DNA from: Thiodiazotropha sp040507225
Lineage (GTDB): Bacteria; Pseudomonadota; Gammaproteobacteria; Chromatiales; Chromatiaceae
Reading direction: 5' to 3'
DNA length: 64,000 nucleotides
NCBI GenBank assembly: GCA_040507225.1
Contig: JBEVVG010000002.1
Coordinates: 186,001-250,000 of the forward strand
Shown here piece by piece: positions 8,809 to 17,184 of this stretch; the stretch's first letter is position 1, and each line of letters starts with the position of its first letter. A model generated the notes under the pieces. That model did no database searches and was not told where the DNA came from. It worked only from the letters and a program-made list of their open reading frames with translations. The position numbers and the translations under genes were made by a program.

Positions 8809-11151
8809 TCAAAGCGGTTCCGGCCTGTGCAGAGCGAATCCCTGGGCGTAGTCGATACCCATCCCCTGCAGGATATCGGCAATCTCCTGCTTGTGGACGA
8901 ACTCAGCAATGGTCTGAATACGATGGACCCTGGCCACCTCCATGATCGACCGCACCACGGCCTGATCCCGCTCGTCAGTGTCCAGGTTGCGCACGAACAG
9001 GGCGTCGATCTTGAGATAATCCAGTTCCAGCTTTCGCAGGTAGGCAAAGGATGAGAGTCCGGTGCCAAAATCATCCAGCGCCACCTTGATACCCAGACTC
9101 TGCAGGGTCTTGATGAATCGCTGCGCCTTGTCCAGGCGGCTGATCGCGGCGGTCTCCGTGATCTCGAAGCTGATCCGCCTGGGATCGATGCCACAGGCAT
9201 CGATCTCCCGGGTGACGTACTCCGCCAGATCATCATGGGTCAGGCTCAGCCCGGACAAGTTGATCGCGAAGGCAGTCTGCGGATCATGTCCGGAGCCGGG
9301 ATCCCTGAGCCTGCGAAACACATTGCGGATCACCCAGCGGTCGATCTCCGGCATCAGGTTGAAACGCTCCGCAGCCGGTATGAACCGGTCGGGCGTCAGG
9401 ATCGAGCCTTTTTCATCGCGCAAACGCACCAGAATTTCGGCATGAGGCGGCAACTCGGGACGCAACGGCACAATACGCTGATAGTAGAGTACGAAACGGT
9501 CTTCCCGTAAGGCCCGGTTGATCTCTTCGACCGAGAGGAACTGGTCGCGCTGGACCCGGTAGTAGTCATCGCTGTCGCGGTACACCTCGATGCGGTTGCG
9601 ACCTCGGTCTTTGGCTGCGTAGCAGGCCTGGTCCGCGGCGATGAGCAATTCGTCAATGCCCCGCTGGGCGTCCATGACATTGACCAGGCCCACCGATGCG
9701 CCAAGCTGAAAATGGTGTCCCTCGAAGATGAACTGCTTGGCATGGATGGCATCGATGAGCTTGCTCGCCCGGCGTTGCGCTGATTCCGCATCGGTTTCCA
9801 GCAGCAGGCCGAATTCGTCCCCGCCGAGGCGCGCCAGGAATCCGTCCCCAATGGTATGCTGCATGATTGCGGTGATCTCCTGCAGCAGATTGTCACCCGA
9901 GCTATGCCCGCAGGTGTCGTTGACCAGCTTGAATTGGTCCAGATCGATGTACAGGAGGGTGCGAGGCGGTCCGCCGGTGCGCAGACTGTCCAGGGCCTCC
10001 TGCAGGCGGGTCTCGAATGCGCGCCGGTTGTACAGCCCGGTTAACGCGTCATGGTTGGCCTGGTACTCCAACTCCTCCCGGGCGTAGTGCTCCAGGGAAA
10101 TATCCCGGATACTCGAGCGGTAGCCCAGCGAATCCCCCTGCTTGTCGAAGATCGGCTGCCAGGACATGGCCACCCACACGGTGCGTCCATCCTTGCGGCG
10201 GATACGGAACTCCTGATCGCGCCCGGTTTTACCCGCCAGACCCAGCCTGTGACAGCGTCCCACCAGGCCGACATCCTCTTCATGAACGATCGGCAACGGG
10301 TAGTCGGGCATGGCGAAACACTCCGGTGGTGTATACCCGGTGACCCGGCGTACCGCGGGATTGACCCAGCGCAGATGCCCATCGGGGGCCAGCCAGCTTT
10401 CCCAGCCGTAGGTGTAATCGGCGATGGTGCGCGAGCGCAGGTCGCTCTCCTCCAGCGCGACGATGCGATTCTGCACCGCGTCCGCCATCAGATTGAATCG
10501 ATCCGCCAGTTGCGCGATTTCATCCCGGCTGGTGAGCGACAGGCGGGTCTGGTAATCCCCGTCTGCGACACGTCCGCTCGCATCCATCAGGGCTCTCAGA
10601 TGGCGGGTCAGCCAGTAGCCGATCATCGACAGCAGGATGACTGTCAGGCTTACTTCTGTGAAGGCGATCAGAAACCCCTGGGAGAACAACTCATGTTTCG
10701 CCCGGGTGATGTAATCGGTGGACAGGCCATACTGCACCCAGCCGTAGTCCTGACCGAGGTAATCGACGGTAAAACGTACATGGGTGAGATCGCCACCCGC
10801 CGGGTCGCGCCCCGCATCGGGCAATGCGGTGTTGTCGTCCCAACCGGCGGCCGTAAGGATTCTTCCCGCGTTATCGGTCACCACCAGGTAGCGGATGTCC
10901 TCGGCCTTGCGCCAGCCTTCCAGGATATCCCGCAGGGTCGCGTAGTCACGCGAGGCCAGGGGTACCGCGACCGCCGTCTTGTAGGCCAGTTCCATGGCCT
11001 GGATACGTGACTGGGTAAGCCGTTCCATGTGGGTCTGGATCAGGCGCACACTGTTTCCCACCAGCAGTCCCAGCATCACCGTCTCCACCAGGATGCTGGC
11101 CAACAACAGCTTCCCGCGCAGTGTATGTCTCCAACCGAACAACGATCCCAT
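8809..11151 (-). CDS. Membrane HAMP-PAS-GGDEF-EAL c-di-GMP enzyme
   Basis: Sensor protein of 780 residues for cyclic di-GMP turnover. Order: N-terminal helix (about 15-35), periplasmic sensor (about 36-160), second helix (about 163-184), HAMP (about 185-235), PAS/PAC (about 245-365), GGDEF (motif GGDEF near residue 445) and EAL (about 545-780). The EAL signature reads EIL in AEILVRL. The other phosphodiesterase motifs are present: NLSG, EITETA, DDFGTGLSSF and the final QGFALHRPEPL. No RxxD inhibitory site precedes GGDEF. Both activities look intact, so the net activity cannot be predicted. It lies 132 bp downstream of a PhnD-like binding protein on the same strand, which may feed its periplasmic domain. 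Confidence 0.92.
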   Translation of the reverse strand: MGSLFGWRHTLRGKLLLASILVETVMLGLLVGNSVRLIQTHMERLTQSRIQAMELAYKTAVAVPLASRDYATLRDILEGWRKAEDIRYLVVTDNAGRILTAAGWDDNTALPDAGRDPAGGDLTHVRFTVDYLGQDYGWVQYGLSTDYITRAKHELFSQGFLIAFTEVSLTVILLSMIGYWLTRHLRALMDASGRVADGDYQTRLSLTSRDEIAQLADRFNLMADAVQNRIVALEESDLRSRTIADYTYGWESWLAPDGHLRWVNPAVRRVTGYTPPECFAMPDYPLPIVHEEDVGLVGRCHRLGLAGKTGRDQEFRIRRKDGRTVWVAMSWQPIFDKQGDSLGYRSSIRDISLEHYAREELEYQANHDALTGLYNRRAFETRLQEALDSLRTGGPPRTLLYIDLDQFKLVNDTCGHSSGDNLLQEITAIMQHTIGDGFLARLGGDEFGLLLETDAESAQRRASKLIDAIHAKQFIFEGHHFQLGASVGLVNVMDAQRGIDELLIAADQACYAAKDRGRNRIEVYRDSDDYYRVQRDQFLSVEEINRALREDRFVLYYQRIVPLRPELPPHAEILVRLRDEKGSILTPDRFIPAAERFNLMPEIDRWVIRNVFRRLRDPGSGHDPQTAFAINLSGLSLTHDDLAEYVTREIDACGIDPRRISFEITETAAISRLDKAQRFIKTLQSLGIKVALDDFGTGLSSFAYLRKLELDYLKIDALFVRNLDTDERDQAVVRSIMEVARVHRIQTIAEFVHKQEIADILQGMGIDYAQGFALHRPEPL

Positions 11152-11283
11152 CGGGTCAGCCTTGAGTGATCCTCCGGCAAAGCCGCTTCAACCGTCCCCA
11201 GGACACCCGTGGCGCAATGAAAGCATCATCAACCCAGGCATCAGGAGCCCCTTGCAACGGCTCAGGGGATGATCCTGCGTGTT

Positions 11284-12180
11284 TCATGGCGACCCGCTGT
11301 CGAGGTGCATCAGTTCCTGCACGATCGGTACGAAGGGTTTCAGTTGGGCAATACTCGCCTCATCGATGGGCAGGTAACCCTGATAGCCGGTATCGCGGAA
11401 AAAGGCCGCACCCTCGGGGGTGGCGGGGAAGCTCAGCAAGGCTCGCCTGAGACGACCGATCCGCGCCTCACCGAGACGTTCGTGGGCGAGGGTCATCAGG
11501 TGCGGCACCTTGATCTCGGTGGGCATCACCCGGATATGCTCCTGCACGTCTTCAGGCACCTGCTTGAGGGGGGTATAGGTGGTCAATGCCGCATCCAGGT
11601 CACCCACCGCTACTGCGGCGATCGCCGCGCCGTGGGTGGTTTTTTCCAGCACCAGGAAATCCCGGTCCGCAACCAGCCCTTTCTCACGCAACCAGCGCAA
11701 TCCGCCAATCGCCGATACAGAGAGCCGGTTGGGCAGGCCGATACGCTTGCCGCGAAAATCCTCCACGCTCTGGATGGACGAGTGCTTACTGAGCACGAAC
11801 ACCGGCTGCAGGGCGGTGTCGTAGCGCACCAGAGGCACATACCCGGCCTCCAGACACATCACGCCGAAATGGGGTCCGGTGATCAGCAGGTCGTAGTCAC
11901 CCGCCAGCGAGTCCCGCTGGAACTGGTCGTAGTTCGCCGAGGTATAGATATCAATCGGCTGACCAACCCCCATTTGCAGGTGCTGACGCAGTGGTTGATG
12001 GGTTTTGATCAGGGCCAGGGTGCTGTTGAATGGCATGATCCCGAGACGCAACGGCTCCACCGGCTCGACTGCGGACAGGGGGAACCACCACAGAGACAAG
12101 ATCAGGCACAGAATCAGCCGTGCACGGAATCCGTGGAACGGGCGTGATCGCGGAAATACAAGGGATGAGATTTTGAACAT
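11284..12180 (-). CDS. PhnD-like periplasmic phosphate/phosphonate-type binding protein
   Basis: Secreted binding protein of 298 residues. A hydrophobic signal segment (about 20-37) is followed by the PhnD-type opening LRLGIMPFNSTLALIKTHQPLR, then YDLLITGPHFGVM, the FRGKRIGLPN motif and a VGDLDAALTTYTPL segment. No permease or ATPase genes accompany it; the only neighbour on this strand is the GGDEF-EAL protein. PhnD-like proteins paired with signalling proteins often serve as ligand-sensing partners, so a sensory role is inferred rather than transport. The ligand is unknown. It is divergent from the GbsR-type regulator. Confidence 0.85.
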   Translation of the reverse strand: MFKISSLVFPRSRPFHGFRARLILCLILSLWWFPLSAVEPVEPLRLGIMPFNSTLALIKTHQPLRQHLQMGVGQPIDIYTSANYDQFQRDSLAGDYDLLITGPHFGVMCLEAGYVPLVRYDTALQPVFVLSKHSSIQSVEDFRGKRIGLPNRLSVSAIGGLRWLREKGLVADRDFLVLEKTTHGAAIAAVAVGDLDAALTTYTPLKQVPEDVQEHIRVMPTEIKVPHLMTLAHERLGEARIGRLRRALLSFPATPEGAAFFRDTGYQGYLPIDEASIAQLKPFVPIVQELMHLDSGSP

Positions 12181-12319
12181 AGCAGCCTCATCGGCAACAG
12201 ACTGATTTTATTGAGCAGTCCTTGGCTCAAAGGCAGCAATGGTGAGTCTAACATGTGAACCGGTGAAAATGTGCAGGCTGAGATTTCACCATTGTTCAAG
12301 AAAATCCTCCATTTCTCTC

Positions 12320-12347
12320 TTGACAGAAATTACTGAAATTTTATACT
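12320..12347 (+). promoter_or_regulatory. Sigma-70 promoter for the GbsR-type regulator; leaderless start likely
   Basis: TTGACA (12320-12325) and TATACT (12342-12347) are 16 bp apart. The ATG at 12354 is only 7 nt beyond the -10 box and no Shine-Dalgarno is visible, so the mRNA probably starts at or next to the start codon. Confidence 0.65.
12329..12339. promoter_or_regulatory. Candidate operator ATTACTGAAAT, copy 1
   Basis: The 11-mer lies between the -35 and -10 boxes of the regulator's promoter. The identical 11-mer occurs at 12915-12925 upstream of the next gene. Placement fits autorepression by the GbsR/MarR protein; binding is inferred. Confidence 0.45.
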
Positions 12348-12353
12348 TGCAGC

Positions 12354-12887
12354 ATGGAACTTTCCCCCGTCACACAGCGTTTTGTACTCCATTGGGGAGA
12401 GATGGGCACCCGCTGGGGAGTCAACCGCACGGTCGCTCAAATTCATGCCCTGCTGTATCTCTCGGAGCAGGCGCTCACCGCCGAGGAGATTACCGACACC
12501 CTGGGTGTCGCGCGCTCCAACGTGAGCAACAGCCTCAAGGAACTGCTCGCCTGGCGCCTGGTCAAGGTGGTGCATGTGCTGGGGGACCGAAGGGATCATT
12601 TCCAGACCTCCAAGGATGTCTGGGAGCTGTTCAAACTCATCGTTGAAGGCCGCAAGCAGCGGGAAATCGAACCCACCCGGGAGGTGCTCAATGACCTGCT
12701 GGACAGCCCGGAGCTGCAACAGGAGTCCATTGAAACCCGCCAGCGCATCGAACAGACCCAGCAGTTCATCAGCATCATGACCCACTGGTCCGACGAGATG
12801 CTGCGCCTGGAACCGGAGACCCTGATGAAGGTGATGAAACTCGGCGCCCGGATCAGCAGCCTGGTGCGCCGCGACACCAAGACCTAG
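12354..12887 (+). CDS. GbsR/MarR-family transcriptional regulator
   Basis: DNA-binding regulator of 177 residues with a winged helix near the N-terminus (LTAEEITDTLGVARSNVSNSL as helix-turn-helix, followed by VLGDRRDHF as the wing) and a long helical C-terminal dimerisation region. The opening FVLHWGEMGTRWGVNRTVAQ is typical of the GbsR-like branch of MarR proteins, first known from choline/glycine betaine control in Bacillus; the regulated process here is unknown. Its own promoter and the start of the downstream DCC gene share an ATTACTGAAAT repeat, suggesting that it controls both. Confidence 0.85.
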   Translation: MELSPVTQRFVLHWGEMGTRWGVNRTVAQIHALLYLSEQALTAEEITDTLGVARSNVSNSLKELLAWRLVKVVHVLGDRRDHFQTSKDVWELFKLIVEGRKQREIEPTREVLNDLLDSPELQQESIETRQRIEQTQQFISIMTHWSDEMLRLEPETLMKVMKLGARISSLVRRDTKT

Positions 12888-12914
12888 GTGTTTTTTTACA
12901 CATACATTTCACTG

Positions 12915-12925
12915 ATTACTGAAAT
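12915..12925. promoter_or_regulatory. Candidate operator ATTACTGAAAT, copy 2
   Basis: Exact repeat of the 11-mer found in the regulator's promoter, here 23 bp before the DCC-protein start codon, within TTTCACTGATTACTGAAATAACTGA. Confidence 0.45.
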
Positions 12926-12948
12926 AACTGACCACAAGGGAGAAGCTC

Positions 12949-13458
12949 ATGGACCCGACACACTACCCTCTCGAATTCCTCTACGACGGCCAATGCCCCA
13001 TCTGCTGCGCCGACGTGGCCCGTCTGCGCAAGGCCGACCGCCATCAGCGTCTGGTGTTCATCGATATCAGCACAGAGGACTTCGATCCCCAGGGTTACCA
13101 ACGCACACAGGAGGCGCTGCTCGCGCGGATTCACGCCCGGAGGGCGGACGGGGTGGTCGTCGAGGGGCCGGAAGTGTTCCGCCTGGCCCTGGAGGCCGTG
13201 GACATGGGCTGGCTGGCCGCACCGACCCGCTGGCCGCTGATTTCCCAGGCCACCGAAATCGGCTACGGCTGGTTCGCCCGTCACCGCGGGTCGATCTCAC
13301 GCCGTCTCAGCAGGTTGTTCCCCGGGGTATATCCCGCGTGTGATACGAACTGCAGTCTCAACGCAGCGCATGAACCGCCGCCGGCCCCGGACCCATCCAC
13401 CCCCGCGCACAGTGAAGCGGAGAGACGGGATGACGAGAGGAGATCCGGCAAAGGCTGA
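12949..13458 (+). CDS. DCC-family thiol-disulfide oxidoreductase-like protein (DUF393)
   Basis: Small protein of 169 residues. The N-terminus FLYDGQCPICCADVARLRKAD contains the family's YDGxCxxC redox motif, followed by a thioredoxin-like region with VFIDIST and EVFRLALEAVDMGWLAAPTRWP. The family is named for a DxxCxxC motif and predicted to be redox active, but substrates are unknown. The ATG has a good AAGGGAGAAG ribosome site. It follows the GbsR-type regulator by 61 bp and shares its candidate operator, a pairing that suggests co-regulation. Confidence 0.85.
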   Translation: MDPTHYPLEFLYDGQCPICCADVARLRKADRHQRLVFIDISTEDFDPQGYQRTQEALLARIHARRADGVVVEGPEVFRLALEAVDMGWLAAPTRWPLISQATEIGYGWFARHRGSISRRLSRLFPGVYPACDTNCSLNAAHEPPPAPDPSTPAHSEAERRDDERRSGKG

Positions 13459-13474
13459 GCACCTGGAGGTGGTT

Positions 13475-13978
13475 ATGATCCAGCACCGGCTGATCGCGGC
13501 ACTCATGTTCGGCGTCGCGGCCTATTCTGTTATTCCACTGATCTTCTGGATGTCCGGTTCGCTTCCGAAACTGCAGCCCACCAGTGAAAATCTGCTGCGT
13601 ATGATCGCATCGCCACTCGGTATCATCTTCCTGTCCGCCGCTGTCTGGGGGTATCTTTTCGGCCATACCATCTGTCAGCATGCACAGATCTCCAGGGGCT
13701 GGGTGAAAAGCCTGGGTATCGGCGTCGCCATTCCGGCGTTGGCCTCCGCCACGCTCAGTGTGCTGGCTACCCTCGCAGGAGTACTCAACGGTGATATCTC
13801 GGCTTATCTCCTGCTAGGCCCACTGGGCGGAACCCTACTGATTTCAGTGGTCACATTCGGTGGCATCTACCTTCTCGGCGGCCTCACGGCTCTGCTGCTC
13901 GACTTCGGCTGCAAGGCTTGCGCCCGAACACACCCCGGGACTCGATCACCTGGCACTTTCAATGATAACCTGACTTGA
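13475..13978 (+). CDS. Predicted four-helix membrane protein, function unknown
   Basis: Protein of about 167 residues with four hydrophobic segments: roughly 5-24, 41-61, 75-98 and 112-135 counted from the ATG at 13475. That ATG has a GGAGGT ribosome site and I prefer it; the frame remains open upstream through the end of the DCC gene. The C-terminal tail after the last helix has CKACARTH and is hydrophilic. I do not recognise a family. It follows the DCC protein by 16 bp and is probably co-transcribed. Confidence 0.65.
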   Translation: MIQHRLIAALMFGVAAYSVIPLIFWMSGSLPKLQPTSENLLRMIASPLGIIFLSAAVWGYLFGHTICQHAQISRGWVKSLGIGVAIPALASATLSVLATLAGVLNGDISAYLLLGPLGGTLLISVVTFGGIYLLGGLTALLLDFGCKACARTHPGTRSPGTFNDNLT

Positions 13979-14030
13979 GCAGATTCAATGGAGCCCGTTT
14001 ACGCTTAAACAAACCGCAAGGATATGCCTC

Positions 14031-14444
14031 ATGACAAGCAAGGACTGCTTTCCTCTCGCCTGGCTGCTCGCCGCCTGCCTCGCGACCGCACCCGGACTGG
14101 CCGGCGCGCGCAACTGCAGCAAAGGAAAACCCTGCGGCAACGGCTGCATCGCTCAGAACAAGCAGTGCCGTATCGATAACCACCAGCACAGCACCGGTTC
14201 ACCCACCGTGAGATGGACCCACGATCCGGGCGTGCTGCGTCGCACGCGGCTGAAACTGCCCCGGGTATACCGGGTGGTTTCCGAGTCCGCAACCGCCTGG
14301 CAGGCCCCCTCATCTTCCGTCAAAACCGCTCGCTACCGGCAGGGCCAAAGCGTTTTCGTCTACGAGACGGATGGAGACTGGGCCCGGGTCTCCAATATGT
14401 CGCCCGCGGAGTGGCTCGAACGCAAACATTTGCAATTGAAATAA
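14031..14444 (+). CDS. Secreted Cys-motif protein with SH3-like domain
   Basis: Protein of 137 residues with a signal peptide (about 1-26, ending LAGA). The mature start has a compact four-cysteine motif, CSKGKPCGNGCIAQNKQC (spacing C-x5-C-x3-C-x6-C), seen in small periplasmic proteins of Gammaproteobacteria. The C-terminal half (LPRVYRVVSESATAWQAPSS... GDWARVSN... EWLERKHLQ) resembles a bacterial SH3 domain. Its function is unknown. It starts 52 bp after the membrane protein and precedes the YecA-like gene by 49 bp. Confidence 0.7.
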   Translation: MTSKDCFPLAWLLAACLATAPGLAGARNCSKGKPCGNGCIAQNKQCRIDNHQHSTGSPTVRWTHDPGVLRRTRLKLPRVYRVVSESATAWQAPSSSVKTARYRQGQSVFVYETDGDWARVSNMSPAEWLERKHLQLK

Positions 14445-14493
14445 ACGGGGCGCCGTTGTTTACTGGCACTTTCCACGGCTAGCTTTCTCATCC

Positions 14494-15198
14494 ATGTACG
14501 AAACACCTATCTCGCTGAATCCGGACGAACTCGAAATACTCGATCAGTTTCTCTTGAACCGACTGGACGACGAGGCGCTCGAGGAAGCTGAACCCCTCGA
14601 CTCAGGCATCCTCGACCTGTCCATGCTGGACGGCTTCTTCACCGCAATCGTCAGCGGGCCGGTGGCGGTCCCGCCATCGATCTGGATCCCCGCGGTATGG
14701 GGCGATATCGAACCGGATTGGGATGACGAAGAGGACTTCGATCAGATCGTCACCCTGATGATGCGCCATATGAACGATGTGGTGGAAAACCTGCAGCAAC
14801 ATCCCGGGGAGTTCGAACCCATTTTTCTGGAACGTGAGATCGATGGCTTCGTCTATACCCTGGTGGACAACTGGTGTGAGGGTTATCGCTGCGGCATGGA
14901 CCTGGCCGCGGAGGCATGGGAAGCCGGAGGGGACCGCATCACCTCACTGGTCGCCCCCATCATGGCCTTCACAGAGGCCACCGACTGGACCGGATATCAG
15001 TACGACGACGACGAGATCGAGGCATTCCACGAGGCGATTCTGCGCAACATCCCGCTGATCCATGCGTACTGGCCCCACGACAAAACCCCTGAGCAGATAC
15101 CGGCCGCGCCGATTCAGTTCGAGGAGCCCCAGGCGGCACGCGACGACCCCTGTCCCTGCGGCAGCGGCAAGCCGTTTCGCAAGTGCTGCCTGCACTGA
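14494..15198 (+). CDS. UPF0149/YecA-family protein with SEC-C zinc motif
   Basis: Acidic protein of 234 residues. The N-terminal part (LDSGILDLSMLDGFFTAIVSGP, then IPAVWGD) is the YecA/UPF0149 domain. The C-terminus CPCGSGKPFRKCC is a textbook SEC-C zinc-binding motif like the SecA tail. Such proteins are associated with ribosome or SecB contacts in E. coli YecA studies; the exact job here is unknown. It ends 85 bp before the convergent PEP-CTERM gene. Confidence 0.9.
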   Translation: MYETPISLNPDELEILDQFLLNRLDDEALEEAEPLDSGILDLSMLDGFFTAIVSGPVAVPPSIWIPAVWGDIEPDWDDEEDFDQIVTLMMRHMNDVVENLQQHPGEFEPIFLEREIDGFVYTLVDNWCEGYRCGMDLAAEAWEAGGDRITSLVAPIMAFTEATDWTGYQYDDDEIEAFHEAILRNIPLIHAYWPHDKTPEQIPAAPIQFEEPQAARDDPCPCGSGKPFRKCCLH

Positions 15199-15283
15199 CC
15201 TTGCGCATCAAGCCAGCGCGCGGCGCCCCGGTAATCGCCATATCATTTCGGCACCGCCTCGGGCATCCAGGATTGGACTCGCC

Positions 15284-16024
15284 TCAGGAGTGACGACTGA
15301 ACCGCTGTGCGCCCCAAACCATGGGCAGACCCAAGCCCAGCAGGAGCCAAAGTCCCGGTTCCGGCACGGCGGCGAAACGCAGGGCATCCACTCCGACCAA
15401 GTCATCGGTGGCGCAACTCCCCTGCGCCAGACTGCAGTCGAATCCCAGGGTGAACGCACTGAAAGCCTGCAACGGATCGTAAAGCCCGATCCGGTCGAGG
15501 CGGCCTTCGTTCCGGTCTGTGCCGGGCAGATTGAACAGCACCGCTTGAAACCCGCTGTCCGTGGAAAGGGTCAGCACTGTGTCGCCCAGAGAACTCGCCA
15601 CATCCAGCAGATCGAAGGCGATGGCGTTCACCGGCGCATCGAAGCGGAAGGTTACTTCACCCCAATCCAGGTATCCTCCCGGCGCCGCTGCGATGGAGGA
15701 GAGCCCTTCGCTGACGAAATCCCCCTCGTTCTTGTATTCGGTCTCAATTCTGAAGCGGGTTCCGGAAGCCGCTTCGACCGTGACCCGGTCGAAGCGCAGC
15801 AATTCGGCAGTCCGGTTGGCGGGCGGGCAGGCGTCGGGGGCAATGTCACCACAGCGGGCAGACCATTGTGCCTGGCTGAGTTCGAAACCCTCATGCTCGA
15901 ACAGCCAATCCCCGGTCGCACTGTCGAAGCCCGCATCATCATTGATGCTCAGTACCGGAGTCGCCCACACCGACGAGGATAATCCGACCCATAACATCAA
16001 ACCGCGAAACAACTGCATGAACAT
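15284..16024 (-). CDS. PEP-CTERM sorting-domain exported protein
   Basis: Exported protein of about 246 residues. Signal peptide MFMQLFRGLMLWVGLSSSVWA, a beta-rich body with cysteines and Asp-rich stretches, and a C-terminal VPEPGLWLLLGLGLPMVWG followed by a basic tail, which is the PEP-CTERM signal recognised by exosortase. The start is taken at the ATG at 16024; the ATG at 16018 is equally possible and neither has a strong ribosome site. A longer open frame to 16126 adds residues that do not look coding. Exosortase and EPS genes are not in this window. Confidence 0.8.
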   Translation of the reverse strand: MFMQLFRGLMLWVGLSSSVWATPVLSINDDAGFDSATGDWLFEHEGFELSQAQWSARCGDIAPDACPPANRTAELLRFDRVTVEAASGTRFRIETEYKNEGDFVSEGLSSIAAAPGGYLDWGEVTFRFDAPVNAIAFDLLDVASSLGDTVLTLSTDSGFQAVLFNLPGTDRNEGRLDRIGLYDPLQAFSAFTLGFDCSLAQGSCATDDLVGVDALRFAAVPEPGLWLLLGLGLPMVWGAQRFSRHS

Positions 16025-16197
16025 ACCGGGACCTGCTTGAGAAGATGAACCGCTGCCGAAGCCAGGCCACTGCCTGCGCGCACATAACCATAATTTTGAT
16101 AGGGAATATTTCAGAATAATCGGCACTCAGGTGCAGGTCCAGTCAAAGTGCGTGAATATAGCGGAATCCGGGAAGGTCCTTCCCGGCGGCCGCTGTC

Positions 16198-16572
16198 TCA
16201 CTGGGAACCGGCGCTCAGCAGTTTCCAGGTACCGTCTTCCATGCGGCAAAGGCGAAAGGTTCCACCACCGTTGAGGTTGCCGGCAAAATTACGCACCTCC
16301 ACGTCCCGACATTCCCGGCCATCGACCTCGACCCGGGAAACGGGCTTCACTGAGCCGTGACTCCCGGTCGCGTCGTTGTTCCATTCCACGGTCTCACCGT
16401 CGTCTTTCTCGTTCAGCGCCGTGGCAACCGCCGCCTTGAGGATCTCCCAATCCTCGCTGGTGAAGTTTCTTGCGGGCGAGGTTTTCATCCAACCCAGGTT
16501 AAGCGCGGCGTGGAGAGGGGTCAGGCTGAGTCCGATAACCAGGCACAGCCCGGTAAGAAAATTCTTTTTCAT
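16198..16572 (-). CDS. Secreted surface-antigen-like small protein (RT0821/Lpp0805-type domain)
   Basis: Protein of 124 residues with a clear signal peptide (MKKNFLTGLCLVIGLSLTPLHA). The mature part has W-E-I-L... TVEWNNDATGSHGSVKP... GRECRDVEVRNFAGN... RLCRMEDGTWKLLS, a pattern (paired Cys, G-x-W near the end) found in the C-terminal domain of the 17-kDa surface antigen-like family. There is no lipobox. Its role is unknown. Confidence 0.7.
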   Translation of the reverse strand: MKKNFLTGLCLVIGLSLTPLHAALNLGWMKTSPARNFTSEDWEILKAAVATALNEKDDGETVEWNNDATGSHGSVKPVSRVEVDGRECRDVEVRNFAGNLNGGGTFRLCRMEDGTWKLLSAGSQ

Positions 16573-16711
16573 TGCGAGTGACTCTAAACGGGAGTGATCC
16601 GGGAATTATAACCCCGCGCCGTCCAAGTCAGGTAAAATCGGCGTTATGCGGTGCGGCTGCGCTTTGTAAGGGCGGCCGCTGAGGATCCCACACAGCCCCG
16701 GAGAGAGGGAT

Positions 16712-16975
16712 ATGAGCCGATTCACCCCCACCCTGATCGCCACCCTGCTATGCCTGAATTCGGGCTTTGTCGAGGCCGAAGAGAAAGGCCAATCGGTGAT
16801 GTTCGCCCCCAAACAGCCGGAGGTCGACCTGACCCCGGCGGATACAGGTCATTCCACCGGCGACCGCTGCGAGGCTCTGTTGCAGGAGGCGGAATCGCTG
16901 AAGGGCAAACCACAGCGCAAACATACCGTCCTCGAACGCTATCGCCTGGAATGCAGCCAGAGCCATTCCCAGTAG
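16712..16975 (+). CDS. Small secreted hypothetical protein
   Basis: Protein of 87 residues with a signal peptide (MSRFTPTLIATLLCLNSGFVEA) and a GAGAGAGGGA ribosome site next to the ATG. The mature protein is hydrophilic with two cysteines (DRCEALL, LECSQ) that could form a disulfide. No family recognised. It is isolated, 209 bp before the DUF2780 gene. Confidence 0.6.
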   Translation: MSRFTPTLIATLLCLNSGFVEAEEKGQSVMFAPKQPEVDLTPADTGHSTGDRCEALLQEAESLKGKPQRKHTVLERYRLECSQSHSQ

Positions 16976-17184
16976 CCGAACACCGCCCCGAGATCCAGGC
17001 CCAAAGCCTGACATGCCGGGCAAAAAGGGAGCAGGGAAAAACAGCTGCAAGGGCGTTCAACTCATCGCCTGTCTGCGCGGCAGCCGGCCGAACTGTGACA
17101 TCCTTTCACAAAGCATGGGATTCCGTGACGAAGACGTGGGAATATAATGCCGCTTTACACAAACCAACAACCAGAGGATGGAAC

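Noticed and set aside
16651..17184. Long N-terminal extension of the DUF2780 gene
   Set aside because: It overlaps the small secreted gene at 16712-16975 in another frame, lacks a signal peptide, and the ATG at 17185 has both a ribosome site and a signal peptide.
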